Assembly: GCF_902806685.2 (NCBI RefSeq) | Contig: NC_048539.1 | Location: 1,748,501 to 1,812,500 of the forward strand | Length of the DNA: 64,000 bases | Direction: 5' to 3' | From: Maniola hyperantus | Lineage: Eukaryota; Arthropoda; Insecta; Lepidoptera; Nymphalidae | Part shown: one piece after another, positions 23,378-34,198 of the stretch | Position numbering within the stretch: position 1 is the stretch's first letter | How the letters are laid out: each line of letters opens with the position of its first letter | Position numbers and translations under genes: made by a program | Notes under the pieces: model-generated | What the model saw: only the letters and a program-made list of their open reading frames with translations | Told to the model about the DNA's origin: nothing | The model's database searches: none

Positions 23378-23838
23378 GGTTCGATACCTCAAAAGGAAAA
23401 ACAGAACCCTTATAGGATCACTTTGTTATCTGTCTATCTGTCTGTCAGTCGGTCTGTCAAGAAACCTACAGGATACTTCCCTAAGACCTAGAATCATGAA
23501 ATTTGGCAGGTAGGCAGGTCTTATAGCAGACATAAGGGCAAAAATCTGAAAACCCTGAATTTGTGGTTACATCATATTATATAAAAAAAAATTGTCGTTA
23601 TGAACAAAAATTGCTATTTTCAACTTTCAAAGGAATATACCAAATTATACTTACCTTTCATATAATACCAAGTGTGGTATTATATAAAAGGGCTTTACTT
23701 GTACATTTTAAAACAGATTTTTATTTATTTTTATGCATTATAATTTTTGATTTATCATGCAAAATGTCGAAAAAATACGATTGTAGTACGGAACCCTCGG
23801 TGCGCGAGCCTGGCTCGCAATTGGCCGGTTTTTTTTAG
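23378..23838 (+). mobile_element. 'G' element, full length
   Basis: A non-coding element of about 460 bp. It opens CGATACCTCAAAAGGAAAAA, has a CTGT run, GAATCATGAAATTTGGCAGG and CGATTGTAGTACGGAACCCT, and closes TTGGCCGGTTTTTTTT. The GGTTCCGTA/TACGGAACC parts near both ends are inverted. Other copies: 36473, 43322+48661 (split), 54500 (-), 58519 (-). Confidence 0.75.
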
Positions 23839-23924
23839 TCGACAACAAGTTAACTCTTAGACTGTGATATCACATGTTCTGTGAGACACAAAATGAAATT
23901 TCATGAATTTAATTTATATTATAA

Positions 23925-24139
23925 CTAGCTGATGCCCGCGACTACGTCCGCGTGAATTTAGGTTTTTTAAAAAACCCGTGGGAACTCTTTCATTTTCCGG
24001 GATAAAAGGTAGCCTATGTCACTCTCCAGGTCTTTAACTATACCCATGCAAAAAACTTGTCTATCCGTTTCTTAGTTGCGACGTGATTGAAGAACAAACC
24101 AACGAACAAACACACTTTCGCATTTATAATAAGGGTACT
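23925..24139 (-). mobile_element. H2 (CTAG-ended) element
   Basis: CTAGCTGATGCCCGCGACTA, hairpin region, TTTTCCGGGATAAAAGGTAG, GTCACTCTCCAGGTC and CACACTTTCGCATTTATAAT. Full length at about 215 bp. Confidence 0.75.
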
Positions 24140-24189
24140 GAGGTACTGAGGTTGCGCATGCAATGTTAATATTATTATTATTATTTTTT

Positions 24190-24525
24190 ATTTTATTTAT
24201 TCAGATACAAGTAAGCCCTTAACTGCAATCTCACCTGGTGGTAAGTGATGATGCAGTCTAAGATGATAGCGGGCTAACCTGGAAGGGGTATGGCAGTTTT
24301 TATTAAACCCATACCCCTTTGGTTTCTACACGGCATCGTACCGGAACGCTAAATCGCTTGGCGGCACGGCTTTGCCGGTAGGGTGGTAACTAGCCACGGC
24401 CGAAGCCTCCCACCAGACCAGACCAGAAATTTAGAAATTATAAAATTCCAAACCCCTGCCAGGAATCGAACCCGGGACCTCCCACTATTAAGACCACAGC
24501 GCTCACCACTGCGCCAGGGAGGTCG
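24190..24525 (-). repeat. SINE-3, tRNA-derived, full length
   Basis: Read on the minus strand, the head GGCGCAGTGGTGAGCGCTGT is A-box-like and GGGTTCGATTCC is the B-box. A body of about 270 bp and an AATAAAATAAAA tail follow. Copies lie at 38545 and 49165, with partial copies at 28, 18396 and 57059. Confidence 0.85.
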
Positions 24526-25074
24526 TCAAAATTTAAGCTGCGTTACATTGTAGTCGTTCTAATGAGTCCATTACGGAGCGAAGGGATCTCCTACCATTGT
24601 TTACTAACTCAAAGGAATGCCGACAGTAATTCTCCCTTCATAAATTTAATTTATATTATAATTAGCAGTAATTATAGAAAATTATGTTTCCGTGTCTATG
24701 TCTACTTAAAATGCTTTATTAAGTACATAATATTATTATTTTCAGCGAAGTTATTTAGTAGATCACCTAAATAAAAAAACTACGTACTACATAAACAAAA
24801 TACTCACAACCTTGAATGGGAAGCTGGAAGAAATATCTGTTTAGAGATAAGCATTTCCAATGTAACGATTTTGGTACATTAAAAAAAATACAAAATGCTG
24901 TTTTCTATATAAAACAGCAAACAAAAAGTTCCCACGGGATTTTCAAAAGCCTTAATCTAAGTGGACAAAGTCGCGGGCATAATCTAGTCTTAACAAACCA
25001 CGTTCATCACGATCGTAAATTAACTAAAAGTAAAACCAACAAAGCAAAAGTACACTAACTATGTTAATTGAAAT
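24526..25074. other. No gene seen
   Basis: AT-rich, with a short H2-like terminus fragment at about 24930-24990 (CCCACGGGATTTTCAAAAGC). No gene evidence. Confidence 0.4.
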
Positions 25075-25840
25075 TAATGTTGTATTAGATTTTTAGAGCT
25101 CGCTTTGAAGTTAAACTTCCCGGTAGCTATTGGAAAAAGAGCCCTTAAGGGCCTAACCTTTGTTATTTTATAAAAGGTGAATTTTCTCTGCGTTTGTCCC
25201 CAAAACAGGGAGGAACGATCAGCGACTATGAAGTTTGGATCATGTTGGCTTTGTGAGATAACAGGTAACAAAGGTGTAAAAATCTTACGTCAAAGATTAT
25301 AAAGTCTAATTCTTTTATATTTTCTTCGGAATAGTTTTAGAAATCATGCCATGCATTGCCAGACAAGAAATTTAGTCTTGTTAAGAGCAGGAGGTTGCCA
25401 CGACACTAAGGCTGAGATCTATAGAGCGCACTTTGACAGATTTATGAGAGAGATATAGCTCTGTCTCGTTTTAACTCTATATTAAGTCTATACTAAGTCA
25501 GAGTGCGCTCTATAGATCTCACCCTAAGTGTCTGGCAATGCTTGGCGTGATTTGTGATACTATTCTGAAGAATATATGAAAAATTACACTAAAAATTACT
25601 TTGACGCTTACGTCTAAGTAATTTTCAATAAAAATCTTAATTTTTATTGATTTTTTACATCTTTACTCTCTGTTATCTGCCAAAGCCACCATGATCTAAA
25701 CTTCATAGTCGCTGATCGTTCGTCACTATGTTGGGGGCAATACGCAGAGAAACTTTCCTCCTTTATAAAACAACGACGGTCTGGTACTAGCTGACTCTTA
25801 GTCCATTACTTCCCGGTAGCTATTTATCAAGCTGCAAATA
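25075..25840. mobile_element. Large foldback element with nested small foldback
   Basis: Arms of about 300 bp mirror each other. The left arm has CTTCCCGGTAGCTATT, GATCAGCGACTATGAAGTTT and GCCATGCATTGCCAGAC. The right arm has GTCTGGCAATGC, AAACTTCATAGTCGCTGATC and CTTCCCGGTAGCTATT. The centre (25407-25532) is a small foldback 'S' inserted between the arms. No coding frame. Confidence 0.75.
25407..25532. mobile_element. Small foldback 'S', copy 2
   Basis: GGCTGAGATCTATAGAGCGC and GAGTGCGCTCTATAGATCTC are near-perfect inverted ends around GAGAGATATAGCTCTGTCTC. It sits at the loop of the larger foldback. Confidence 0.7.
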
Positions 25841-26178
25841 CGTTTCCTTGGAGCTGTAGAAAATAAGAAAACTTGCATTTCACTCGAATTAAAATCTTTA
25901 GCTTTTTTTCTTGATTTGTGCTGCTTTCGAGACGATGTTGTGTAGGAGCCAATATTTTGTTCCGGTCTAATTAAATTAATAACCACCTAGGTATTGATTT
26001 TTTTTTTATAAAGTCCACCACGCTGGTAAAGTGTGGATCAGATCTTCACCCACCTTTGAAAAGATCATGGAGAAAGAGATGTTTATTAACCGTCATTTAT
26101 TTATTAATTGCGCGTGGATAAATTGTTTAAAACACACGTAAATCAACGTCTTAACCTGTCTATCACCACGATTTATAT

Positions 26179-26700
26179 TCAACTAGATGATGCCCGCGAC
26201 TTCATCCGCGTGGATTTAGGGGTGGAAACTCTTTGCTTTTCTGGGATACAAAGTTTCCCATCTCAATTTCCGAGACACAAACTACCCTGTACCAAATTTC
26301 ATATAAATCGGTTTAACGGATGGGCCTTTCTATCCCATGTGAGCTCTTTGATTTTCCGGGATATAAAATAGCCTATGTCCGTCCCAGGGATGTATGCTAA
26401 CTTTGTATTTTTTTTTTTTTTTTTAATGACTAATTTTTTTATTATTACAATAAAACTTAAAGCTAGCCTTATCTAATTACTATACAAATCATGACCGCGT
26501 GGAATGGTGCCAAGAATACTGGCTGCATTTCCGCGCTGGACAGCCAGGCTGATCCGTTGCGCAAAAAATGAGCCAGCCCTTCTGTCACCAGATGTACCAA
26601 ATTTCATCAAAATTGGTTGAACGGATGGGCCGTGAAAGGCTAGTAGATAGACAGACAGACAGACACACTTTTACATTTATAATATTACTATGGATAATAC
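26179..26700. mobile_element. CTAG-ended pieces and LINE 3'-end copy
   Basis: 26179-26400 has the CTAG..GCCCGCGACTTCATCCGCG terminus and an H2-like body with a second body fragment. About 26430-26600 is the plus-strand copy of the repeat at 9526 (GTGCCAAGAATACTGGCTGC, CATTTCCGCGCTGGACAGCC). 26590-26700 is another CAGA-bearing fragment. Confidence 0.5.
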
Positions 26701-27020
26701 TTGCAAACTGTAGTTTATCAAAGTCCGCTGATAAAAAAAACTAGCGCCGCTAAGATTTTAATTCGAGTAAAATGCAAGTTTTCTTATTCCAATACAACTG
26801 AGATGCTGTTCAGCTTGATTAATAGTGATCTAAGAGATGGTCAACTGTTTGTTTGAAGTGCTTAAAACAATTTTTTTTTTAATTTTTATACGATTATTGA
26901 ATTTTCAGCGACACATGTGTTCCGTTAACGTTAAAGCGAGTGATATATTTTAATTGCCCAAAATAAACCACGACTCCAGTTTGTAAAACAGATTGGAATA
27001 AAATACAAAAAAAAAAAAAC

Positions 27021-27044
27021 CCGACTTCAACACATTGAAGTCGG
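27021..27044. repeat. Short hairpin between A and T runs
   Basis: CCGACTTCAA, loop CACA, TTGAAGTCGG, flanked by an A-run on the left and a T-run on the right. The arms equal the inverted ends of the element at 40773-41272, so this is probably its deletion remnant. Confidence 0.7.
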
Positions 27045-27745
27045 TTTTTGTTTTTTTTTTTGTAAAAAAAATTTGAAAACTTAATTCCACCTAGACGAAC
27101 GAAGTCGGGAGCATCATCTATTAAATGCAAAGATAGCTACTAATGAGATAACCAACTCTTAGTTATATAAGATGTGATGGGTGGCACAATTTAAGAAACA
27201 AACGTTTTTCTTTCTATTCTTTCTATACGGACAGGTAAAAGCTACTTTTTATTAAAAAAAATAGCAGATTTCCTCGGGATTTGAAAACCTAAACCCACGC
27301 GGACGAAGTCGTGGTCATTATCTAGTAATTTTATAATAATTGTAATACTACTTAGCATCGAATGAAAAAAAGATACTTATTTGAAATTTTCAAAATTTTG
27401 GAAAATGCATAAGCACTTTGAGAAAATCTCACGCCAGCTCCCAGACAAGTTACTGGAAGATAAAAAAAACGATCCTCAAAGATCTAAAAACAACCACTAC
27501 AAAGTTAGTTTCAATTTGGTATCGTTAGTGCTCCTTATTTTTAATCCATTTGGCGTTCCGCTCTCTCGCTGTTGCTTTCCGATCTTAAAGGATTTTAGTG
27601 TATTGTATTTATTTTCTTAGTATTCGAGTTGATACGAGTAGGTTTTTAACTAATTTTTGTTTTTGTCTGATGTGAGGTCTCGTTACCAGTGTGTGTCTAG
27701 TGTGCGAGACCGACTTTTCTGGTGATGTAGCCAATGAATAACCAG
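27045..27745. other. CTAG terminus fragment, no gene
   Basis: Contains an H2-like terminus at about 27290-27325 (CCACGCGGACGAAGTCGTGG..CTAG). Otherwise AT-rich without coding evidence. Confidence 0.4.
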
Positions 27746-28035
27746 TACCCGTAGTACAAGATTTTACGTCTCACCAAACCAAACCAAATTCGAGAGTCGA
27801 AATACTTCCGCGTTACAGTAAATTGGATCTTAAATGCCTTGTTTTAAAGCTCAAGTTTGTCTACACTTCTACAGCCAGCGCTCCAAGCGGAAACATTGCG
27901 AAATTAAAATCAGTGGCATTGAATATTTGACTTCAATTCAAGGCTGTTTAGGTCCATTTTACTGTAACGCGGAAGTATTTCGACTCTCGAATTTGGTTTG
28001 GTTTGGTGAGACGTAAAATCTTGTACTACGGGTAC
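27746..28035 (-). mobile_element. 290-bp inverted-repeat element, copy 3
   Basis: Termini are TACCCGTAGTACAAGATTTT and its reverse complement. The centre is inverted relative to copies 1 and 2. Flanks are AG on both sides, again consistent with a 2-bp duplication. Length is 290 bp, the same as copy 1. Confidence 0.85.
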
Positions 28036-28778
28036 AGTTCAACATGTTCTTATATATAATATATTCTGACTTGAAATGTTTCTGAGGCTCCCCGTCAGAG
28101 GAAAAGCTTTTTAGGCCTAAGCTCCTTTTTATTTTGAAACGGTCGGTTTTGCAGCGAGTGTGCTAGTAGGTATTAGTCTTATGAAAACTGTCTCCAAAGT
28201 GTAAGCCTGAGTTGAGGCAAAGTTGCGAGCTGAAATAATACACTTCCCCAAGTTTATCCCGAAGTTTAAATGCTTACAATAGCGCTCGGAAAGTTTATAC
28301 AATATTTTTGTACGAAAAATATGAGTATAAATAAGTTTTAAAAATATCCCTGGTGCAACCCTGCCTGGTACTATGTGTATTTTATTTTATTTCTAGACTA
28401 GCTGAACCGCCCCGGCTTCGCTCGGGTGGAGTTTAGAAAATTGAGGGGGAGGTTGAATTAATTTTTTCTCTCCGTAAGCACCATCCTCGTAATTCGGTTC
28501 AGCTGTTCTCGAGATTTGCGATGAGCAACAGATTTAGTGTTTCATTTTTATATTATAGATGTAACCCGCGACTTCGTCCGCGTGGAATTCGGTTTTAAAA
28601 ATTTCGTGAAACTCTTTATTTTCTGAACCAAATTCCACCAAAATCGGTTAAGGTGGAAGACACGGTCTGCCGCGAAATTTAAATTTAATTTGGTTTTTCG
28701 CAATTTGTAAACTAATACGACAAAGTAGGCTAATGGCATTCAAATTGAGCCCCGGGCTTGCGCACTCCGACTACATCG
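28036..28778. other. No gene; weak CTAG-terminus remnants
   Basis: A terminus-like CTAGCTGAACCGCCCCGGCT at about 28397 and another at 28560 (CCCGCGACTTCGTCCGCGTG). No coding evidence. Confidence 0.4.
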
Positions 28779-28992
28779 TTTAAATATATAAAAGGAAAAG
28801 GTGACCAACTGACTGCCTGACTGGTCTATCAACGCACAGCTCAAACTACTGGACGGATCGGGCTGAAATTTGGCACGCAGATAGCTGTTATGAAGTAAGC
28901 ATCCACTAAGAAAGGATTTTTGAAAATTCAACCCCTAAGGGGGTGAAATAGAGGTTTGTTTGTGTAGTCCACGCGGACGAAGCCGTGGGTCA
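28779..28992 (+). mobile_element. H1 (CTAG-ended) element
   Basis: TTTAAATATATAAAAGGAAA, a short CTGA run, ACTGGACGGATCGGGCTG, and the terminus CCACGCGGACGAAGCCGTGG. The final CTAG is degraded. Confidence 0.7.
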
Positions 28993-29329
28993 AAAATAAG
29001 TGCGCAAATTATGGGTGAGCTTTTATTTGACGATAGCATTAATATCTTGTATTTCAATGATCAAAGTTCTCTTCATCAAACCCATACGTGTGGGGTATCT
29101 ATGGATAGGTCTTCAAAAATGATATTGAGGTTTCTAATATATTTTTTTTCTAAACTGAATAGTTTGCGCGAGAGACACTTCCAAATTGGTAAAATGTGCC
29201 CCCCCCCCTGTAACTTCTAAAATAAGAGAATGATAAAACTAAAAAAATATATGATGTACATTACCATGCAAACATCCACCGAAAATTGGTTTGAACGAGA
29301 TCTAGTAAGTAATTTTTGATTTATCGTGC

Positions 29330-29403
29330 AAAATGTCGATAAAATACGATTGCAGTACGGAACCCTCAGTGCGCGAGTCTGATTCGTACCTAGCCGGTTT
29401 TTC
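29330..29403 (+). mobile_element. 'G' element, 3' end only
   Basis: GCAAAATGTCGATAAAATAC, CAGTACGGAACCCTCAGTGC and CCTAGCCGGTTTTT, the last 75 bp of the G element. A C run precedes it at 29198. Confidence 0.65.
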
Positions 29404-29589
29404 ACACATTATTCCGCGATAAAACGCTGCGAGTTCCGAGATAAATGTGTAGTCAGCGAGTGAAGTGAATACGTGACAGGGTTGCCAATTGCTATTATTG
29501 TATAAATCATCATCAAAGTCAAAAAGGTGTGTTTAACTCTGACATTGATTTGATTTGAATACGCTTTTTCTCAAAGGTGTATGACGTCA

Positions 29590-29715
29590 GCCTGTTCACA
29601 CTTGGCAAGCGTGACAGACTATGGTCTAAGGCTTCTCATTCTGAAAAGAGACCTGTGTACACTGTAGTGGGTAGTAGTGGGCTGGGTGATAGGTTGATCA
29701 TGTTAATGTTGAATA
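29590..29715 (+). repeat. SINE-2, 3' part
   Basis: CACACTTGGCAAGCGTGACA, then CTTCTCATTCTGAAAAGAGA and GGTTGATCATG. Head and tail are missing. Confidence 0.6.
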
Positions 29716-29884
29716 TGCCTTTTAGAGCTTGTTATCTCTTATTTGAGAAACATTATATCCACATACAAAAATAAATACATACATTTCTTAACCATTTTCG
29801 TGCCTTGAAGGATAAAAAATAGCAAATATATAAAATAAGATGCTTCAGAAAATTCCAAGCGGAATTGAGTTCCATTTGCCCATG

Positions 29885-30182
29885 CCCTAAGACAGAGGCC
29901 ACACGCTGTGCTTTCAGTGCGTTGCGGCGCCGTACCACTGTGGATTTGAGCATTGCGTGCCACACGGACACTGCGTTGCCGCAAATCAAAGTATGGTGAT
30001 GCAACGCACCACCCCTCTCCGCCTTGTCTTTCTGGTCCCAAGCCATTTGCGTGTGCAGTGCAGAGCCGCACGACGTCGTAACGCATCGTTTGGCATGGTA
30101 CAGCGATTTCTATGTAGGATGACGCACTGTCACCGCTCAGGCGCTGCACCACCAACGCAACGCATCGAGTGGCTCTACTTTT
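29885..30182. mobile_element. GC-rich inverted-repeat-like element
   Basis: A GC-rich block in AT-rich DNA with GAGGCCACACGCTGTGC and GTGCGTTGCGGCGCC at the left. CAACGCAACGCATCGAGTGG and CTCTAC at the right form a loose inverted repeat. Frames on both strands across it look like by-products of base composition. Family not identified. Confidence 0.4.
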
Positions 30183-30451
30183 AGTAGGTGCATTATTAGA
30201 AATCGAACACTCATCAATTTCAAAAAAATGTTTTAAAATTATTGACAACCCTGGATGTTCTATGCAAGAATGCAAGTGCGGGCTCCAGTGCAAAGGAAGT
30301 AAGTTAATGTGACGCTACATTATCAAGTTGGTTCTACATTTAAAAGTATTTTCTTTCTGTCTTTTTTCATATTATAATGATGATTTTGTTTGGACGGAGC
30401 TTTGTCACATAACTGTGCGATAACAGTGCCGTAGGTTAGGTAGACACGTTG

Positions 30452-30908
30452 TCTAAATATATAAAAGGAAAAGGTGACTGACTGACTGATTGACTGACTG
30501 ACAGATTTATCAACGCACAGCTGAAACTACTGGACGGATCGGGCTGAAATTTGGCATGCAGATAGCTATTATGACGTAGGCATCCGCTAAGAAAGGATTT
30601 TTGAAAATTCAACCCCTAAGGAGGTGAAATAGGGGATTGAAATTTGTGTAGTCCACGCGGACGAAGTCGCGAGCATTAGCTAGTTATGTATAAAAGGAAA
30701 AGGTGACTGACTGACTGACTGACTGACTGATCTATCAACGCACAGCTGAAACTACTGGACGCATCGGGCTGAAATTTGGCATGCAGATAGCTATTATGAC
30801 GTAGGCATCCGCTAAGAAAGGATTTTTGAAAATTCAACCCCTAAGGGGGTGAAATAGGGGATTGAAATTTGTGTAGTCCACGCGGACGAAGTCGCGAGCA
30901 TAAGCTAG
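30452..30908 (+). mobile_element. Two H1 elements in tandem
   Basis: The first copy spans 30452-30683 and the second about 30686-30908; both end with the hairpin and CTAG. They are nearly identical along the body (CTACTGGACGGATCGGGCTG versus CTACTGGACGCATCGGGCTG) and differ in the length of the CTGA run. Head-to-tail placement with 2-4 bp between is notable. Confidence 0.8.
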
Positions 30909-30942
30909 TTGATAATATATTGAACTTATTGAACTGGTATAC

Positions 30943-31141
30943 TTCTTGCAATTCACGAAGGCGAGTGGCTCATGCTTGTGTTTAAGTCGAATCGGTATAA
31001 GAAACGTACCTACACTGAATGTGTGCGTTTGCGAGCGCTTGCTCGCGACTGATTGGTCCGAGATGCACGCACACTTAAGCAATGCCCGTGTATACGACGT
31101 TACCACAAGTAAAGTCCACTCGCCTTCGTGAATTGCAAGAA
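30943..31141. mobile_element. 200-bp MITE with 25-bp inverted termini
   Basis: TTCTTGCAATTCACGAAGGC at the left and GCCTTCGTGAATTGCAAGAA at the right are exact inverted repeats, extending to GAGTGG/CCACTC. The centre has GCGAGCGCTTGCTCGC, itself palindromic. No clear target duplication was found. Confidence 0.75.
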
Positions 31142-31809
31142 CTGTATGAAAGTGAGGATAATAAGAATGGAAATAATTTTAATTCAAAGCATGCAAACCA
31201 TTCCCGTTATTACGAAGTAAGCAATTTTGAAGATTAGGCAGGAATCAACAAAATGGCGGATTAGCTGACATAACGGCGTATTCAGTAATCTCACAGATTT
31301 GCGCAACGTGTTGCGAAATAAGCAGAATTATATTCGTATATTGTTTATTCAACGGGTATTAAGGTGTACTTACTTGAGATGATCCTACCGCAAAATCAAG
31401 GAAGGGCATATCAATAAAACCGCTGGCTCTTTAAACTTGAGATTATGTATAAGTAGGTAGTTTTCCATTCCCCTTTCTTTTTAAATTATTTATTCTTATT
31501 AATTGTACAGGTTTCTTACATTTCTATCTCGCCAAACTGGTGGGCCAGTTTGTTGGCGAGTTGGCGCTCTTAATAATATACATAACTTACTATATTTCCT
31601 TAACGCTATCCATACACCTTTATCTATACTTCTAATAAAAAAACTATACTTCATACTTTAAATAAGTTAAACCTACCTACTTCGCTAAAAGATAAACTAA
31701 CACAAATTAACATTTATTTAATATAGGTGCCTCCAAGTCAAGAATGAATAGGCATCTTCTAGGCTTTAAGGCTAAAAATCTCTAATATTTACTAAGGTAA
31801 CTTATATGA
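31142..31809. other. No gene seen
   Basis: AT-rich without recognisable coding sequence. Confidence 0.4.
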
Positions 31810-32125
31810 TCAACATCATCATTATCATCATCAACCGAATGACGTCCACTGCTGGACATAGGTCTCTTGTAGGGACTTCCACACGCCACGGTCTTGCGCC
31901 GTCTGAATCCAGCGGCTCCCTGCGACTCGTTTGATGTCGTCCGTCCACCTAGTGGGGGTCTTCCAACACTGCGTCTTCCGGTGCGAGATAGCCATTCTAG
32001 CACCTTGGGACCCCAACATCTATCGGTTTTACTAACTATGAGCCCTTCCCATTGCCACTTCAGCTTCGCAACCCGTTGAGCTATTTCGGTTACTCTAGTT
32101 CTCCTACGGATCTCCTTACATTCGT
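31810..32125 (-). mobile_element. RTE-type LINE 3' end
   Basis: Antisense C-terminal coding remnant with the GRRSVGRPP-like and GSRWIQTAQDRGVWKSLQET segments and a CATCATCATT tail at the left edge. It is about 90% like the copy at 17630 by eye, but with different frame breaks. Confidence 0.8.
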
Positions 32126-32269
32126 CTTACTTATACGATACATGATATAAAATAAAACCTTTACCCAACTCATTTTCAAAAATGGAATACCCACTATTTT
32201 TGCAGCTACTTGAGCCAAGTTGGGGCACCTTGAGGCGAGTCAACTAGTTGTATAAGAGCAGTAAATAGT

Positions 32270-33000
32270 AATAGATGAGTCTTGTTAGAAGCTACACAGT
32301 ACATCGGGCCTCACGGGAAATTGCTCGCAGCTAAAGCGGGAGCGCCTCGTGTGGCCTTGCTGCCAAGTGAGCACTCCCCAAGGCACGTTCACTGACTATA
32401 ATTCTATCCATTAATTTTAGTTTGCCCTGCTAAACTTGGTAGCTTGCAACATTGAGTTATAGACCCTAAGTATATCTTTTAGGTCAATTCAAGTAAATGG
32501 CTGAGGGGAAAAAAGAAAATGATTTCTTTCATACTGCGCATGAAGCAAAACGTTGACTGACGAACCACTCATGCAGCAGTACAGACATCCTCTACCATCA
32601 CCTGTCTTTGTACCATCAAATAAATTACCCACTGACGCTAACAGTTCAAAAACTTTGACAATTTAATTTTTAAAAAGAGCAACCACCGAGTTTCATGCTA
32701 GTTCTTCTTGGCGGGAAGGGCGAAAAACAGTTTGTTATATTTTTTAAGGATGGCGTCATTTTATTGCACGTCAGTTTAGTTAACTTAAACAGTAAATAAT
32801 AATAGATGAGTCTTGTTAGAAGCTGCACAGTATATCGGGCCTCGCGGGAAATAGCTCGCAGCTAAAGCGGGAGCGCCTCGCGTGGCCTTGCTGCCAAGTG
32901 AGCACTCCCCAAGGCACGTTCGTTGCCTATAATTCTATCCATTAATTCTAGTTTGCCCTGCTAAACTTAATAGCTTGCAACATTGACTTATAGACCATAA
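32270..33000 (+). repeat. 210-bp direct repeat, two copies
   Basis: Copy 1 is 32270-32480 and copy 2 is 32791-33000. Each has AATAGATGAGTCTTGTTAGA, GCTCGCAGCTAAAGCGGGAG, CAAGTGAGCACTCCCCAAGG and ending TTATAGACC. The start-to-start distance is about 521 bp. The end of a third copy is recognisable on both sides of the LINE insertion at 33202-33877. Confidence 0.8.
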
Positions 33001-33201
33001 ATACCTCACGCTTCCGGTACAAATACGCTCCTAATCGCTGGTGGTTTTTAAAAATGGAATATGGACGGAAACAACGTTCACGTTACTTCCATCCTTTTTT
33101 GAAATCGTCACCAAACAGAACAGCTGTTTTGCGGCCACCATAATTTTTGTCGAGATGTTTTAAAGCATCAGGTAGTTAGACCATGGATTTAAGCTCTCTC
33201 C

Positions 33202-33217
33202 AAGGCATGTTTGTTGA
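33202..33217 (+). repeat. Target site duplication of the R1-type LINE (5' copy)
   Basis: AAGGCATGTTTGTTGA occurs here and again, identically, at 33862-33877 right after the poly(A). It marks the insertion point of the LINE between them. Confidence 0.85.
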
Positions 33218-33598
33218 CTGGTGCAGGTGCTTACAGGACATGGCTGTTTCGGTAAGTACCTGCACCAGATTGCGAGGCGGGAAGTGACCCCAGCCTGTCA
33301 CGAATGCGGTGCTCCATCCGATACGGCACAGCACACCCTGATGGAATGCGCAGCCTGGGCGCCGCAGAGGCATCTATTGTCGTTCACCTTGGGCACTGAT
33401 CTATCGCTCCCAAGCGTGATAAGCGCAATGATCACAAGCGAGACTTGTTGGACGGCAGTAGTGTCTTTCTGCGAGCAAGTACTCGCATTAAAGGAGGCGG
33501 CTGAACGAGAAAGAGAGCTGGATCCCAACGCTCATCCCATACGCCGTAAACGCCAAGGGCAAAGGAGGCGCCAATATGCTCACTACCTCGGGCCGTAA
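33218..33598 (+). pseudogene. C-terminal part of R1-clade LINE ORF2
   Basis: The frame enters from the truncation point and stops at 33598. It shows VLTGHGCFGKYLHQI, then a Cys/His knuckle (C-H-E-C..H-T-L-M-E-C, spacing CX2C X8 H X4 C). TDLSLPSVISAM, VVSFCEQVLALKEAAERERE and a basic end follow. The order and spacing match the C-terminus of R1-clade reverse-transcriptase proteins as known from insect rDNA-type and related elements. Reverse transcriptase and endonuclease are missing because of 5' truncation, so it cannot be active. Clade is from motif memory, not a search. Confidence 0.85.
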
Positions 33599-33832
33599 AC
33601 CCGAGGAGGAAGGCAGGGGCATCCTGTAGGGAAGCCCTGTGAGGTATCTGTACCGCTGAGACGGCATAGTAGTATGCAAACTGCGTTCCTGTGCCGCCTC
33701 ATCATGGCGCTGACGGGTCCGCTGGGTTTTAGTGGGTATTCTGGGTTACAGTGAGTCCCACATACCTCCCCGGAAGAAACGTGGTTCAGCTGCGTTTCTT
33801 CCGGGGAGGATGCGTAAAAGCATTTCCCAGCG

Positions 33833-33861
<29 letters not shown>
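33218..33861 (+). mobile_element. R1-type LINE, 5'-truncated, with poly(A)
   Basis: A 644-bp insertion consisting of the last 126 codons of a reverse-transcriptase ORF, a 3' UTR and an A-run of about 30. A 16-bp target duplication borders it. Severe 5' truncation plus poly(A) is the usual outcome of target-primed reverse transcription. It landed in a copy of the 210-bp repeat described at 32270. Confidence 0.85.
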
Positions 33862-33868
<7 letters not shown>

Positions 33869-33877
33869 GTTTGTTGA
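33862..33877 (+). repeat. Target site duplication of the R1-type LINE (3' copy)
   Basis: Second copy of AAGGCATGTTTGTTGA, directly after the A-run. The first two or three A bases are shared with the tail, so the true duplication may be 14-16 bp. Confidence 0.85.
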
Positions 33878-34107
33878 GTATAGGTATCAATTAATTTTAG
33901 TTGACCACTGGTAAACTTGATATAGGTAGCTTGCTACATTGAGTTATACAGGGTGTAACCAGAACGCTAGCAAAAACTTAGCGTTATTATTATACTACCT
34001 AAACACAATCCAATACCAATAACCATTTGCGTCATTTTGTACTTTTAGTGATTTAGTATTTTTCAAACCCGCAATGTATAGCGTGCAAAACTTGGGTCAG
34101 TGCCCCA

Positions 34108-34198
34108 CTTACGACAAATTTAAGTCCAATCTGTCTATTAGTTTCGGGCTGTGCGTTGATAGATCAGTCAGTCAGTCAGTCAACTTTTCGTTTTGTTA
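34108..34198 (-). mobile_element. H1 element, truncated
   Basis: TTTAAGTCCAATCTGTC, GGGCTGTGCGTTGATAGATC, a CAGT run, then CAACTTTTCGTTTT. Confidence 0.55.

Noticed and set aside
33732..33914. Frame ending in poly-Lys
   Set aside because: It reads the LINE 3' UTR and its poly(A) tail.
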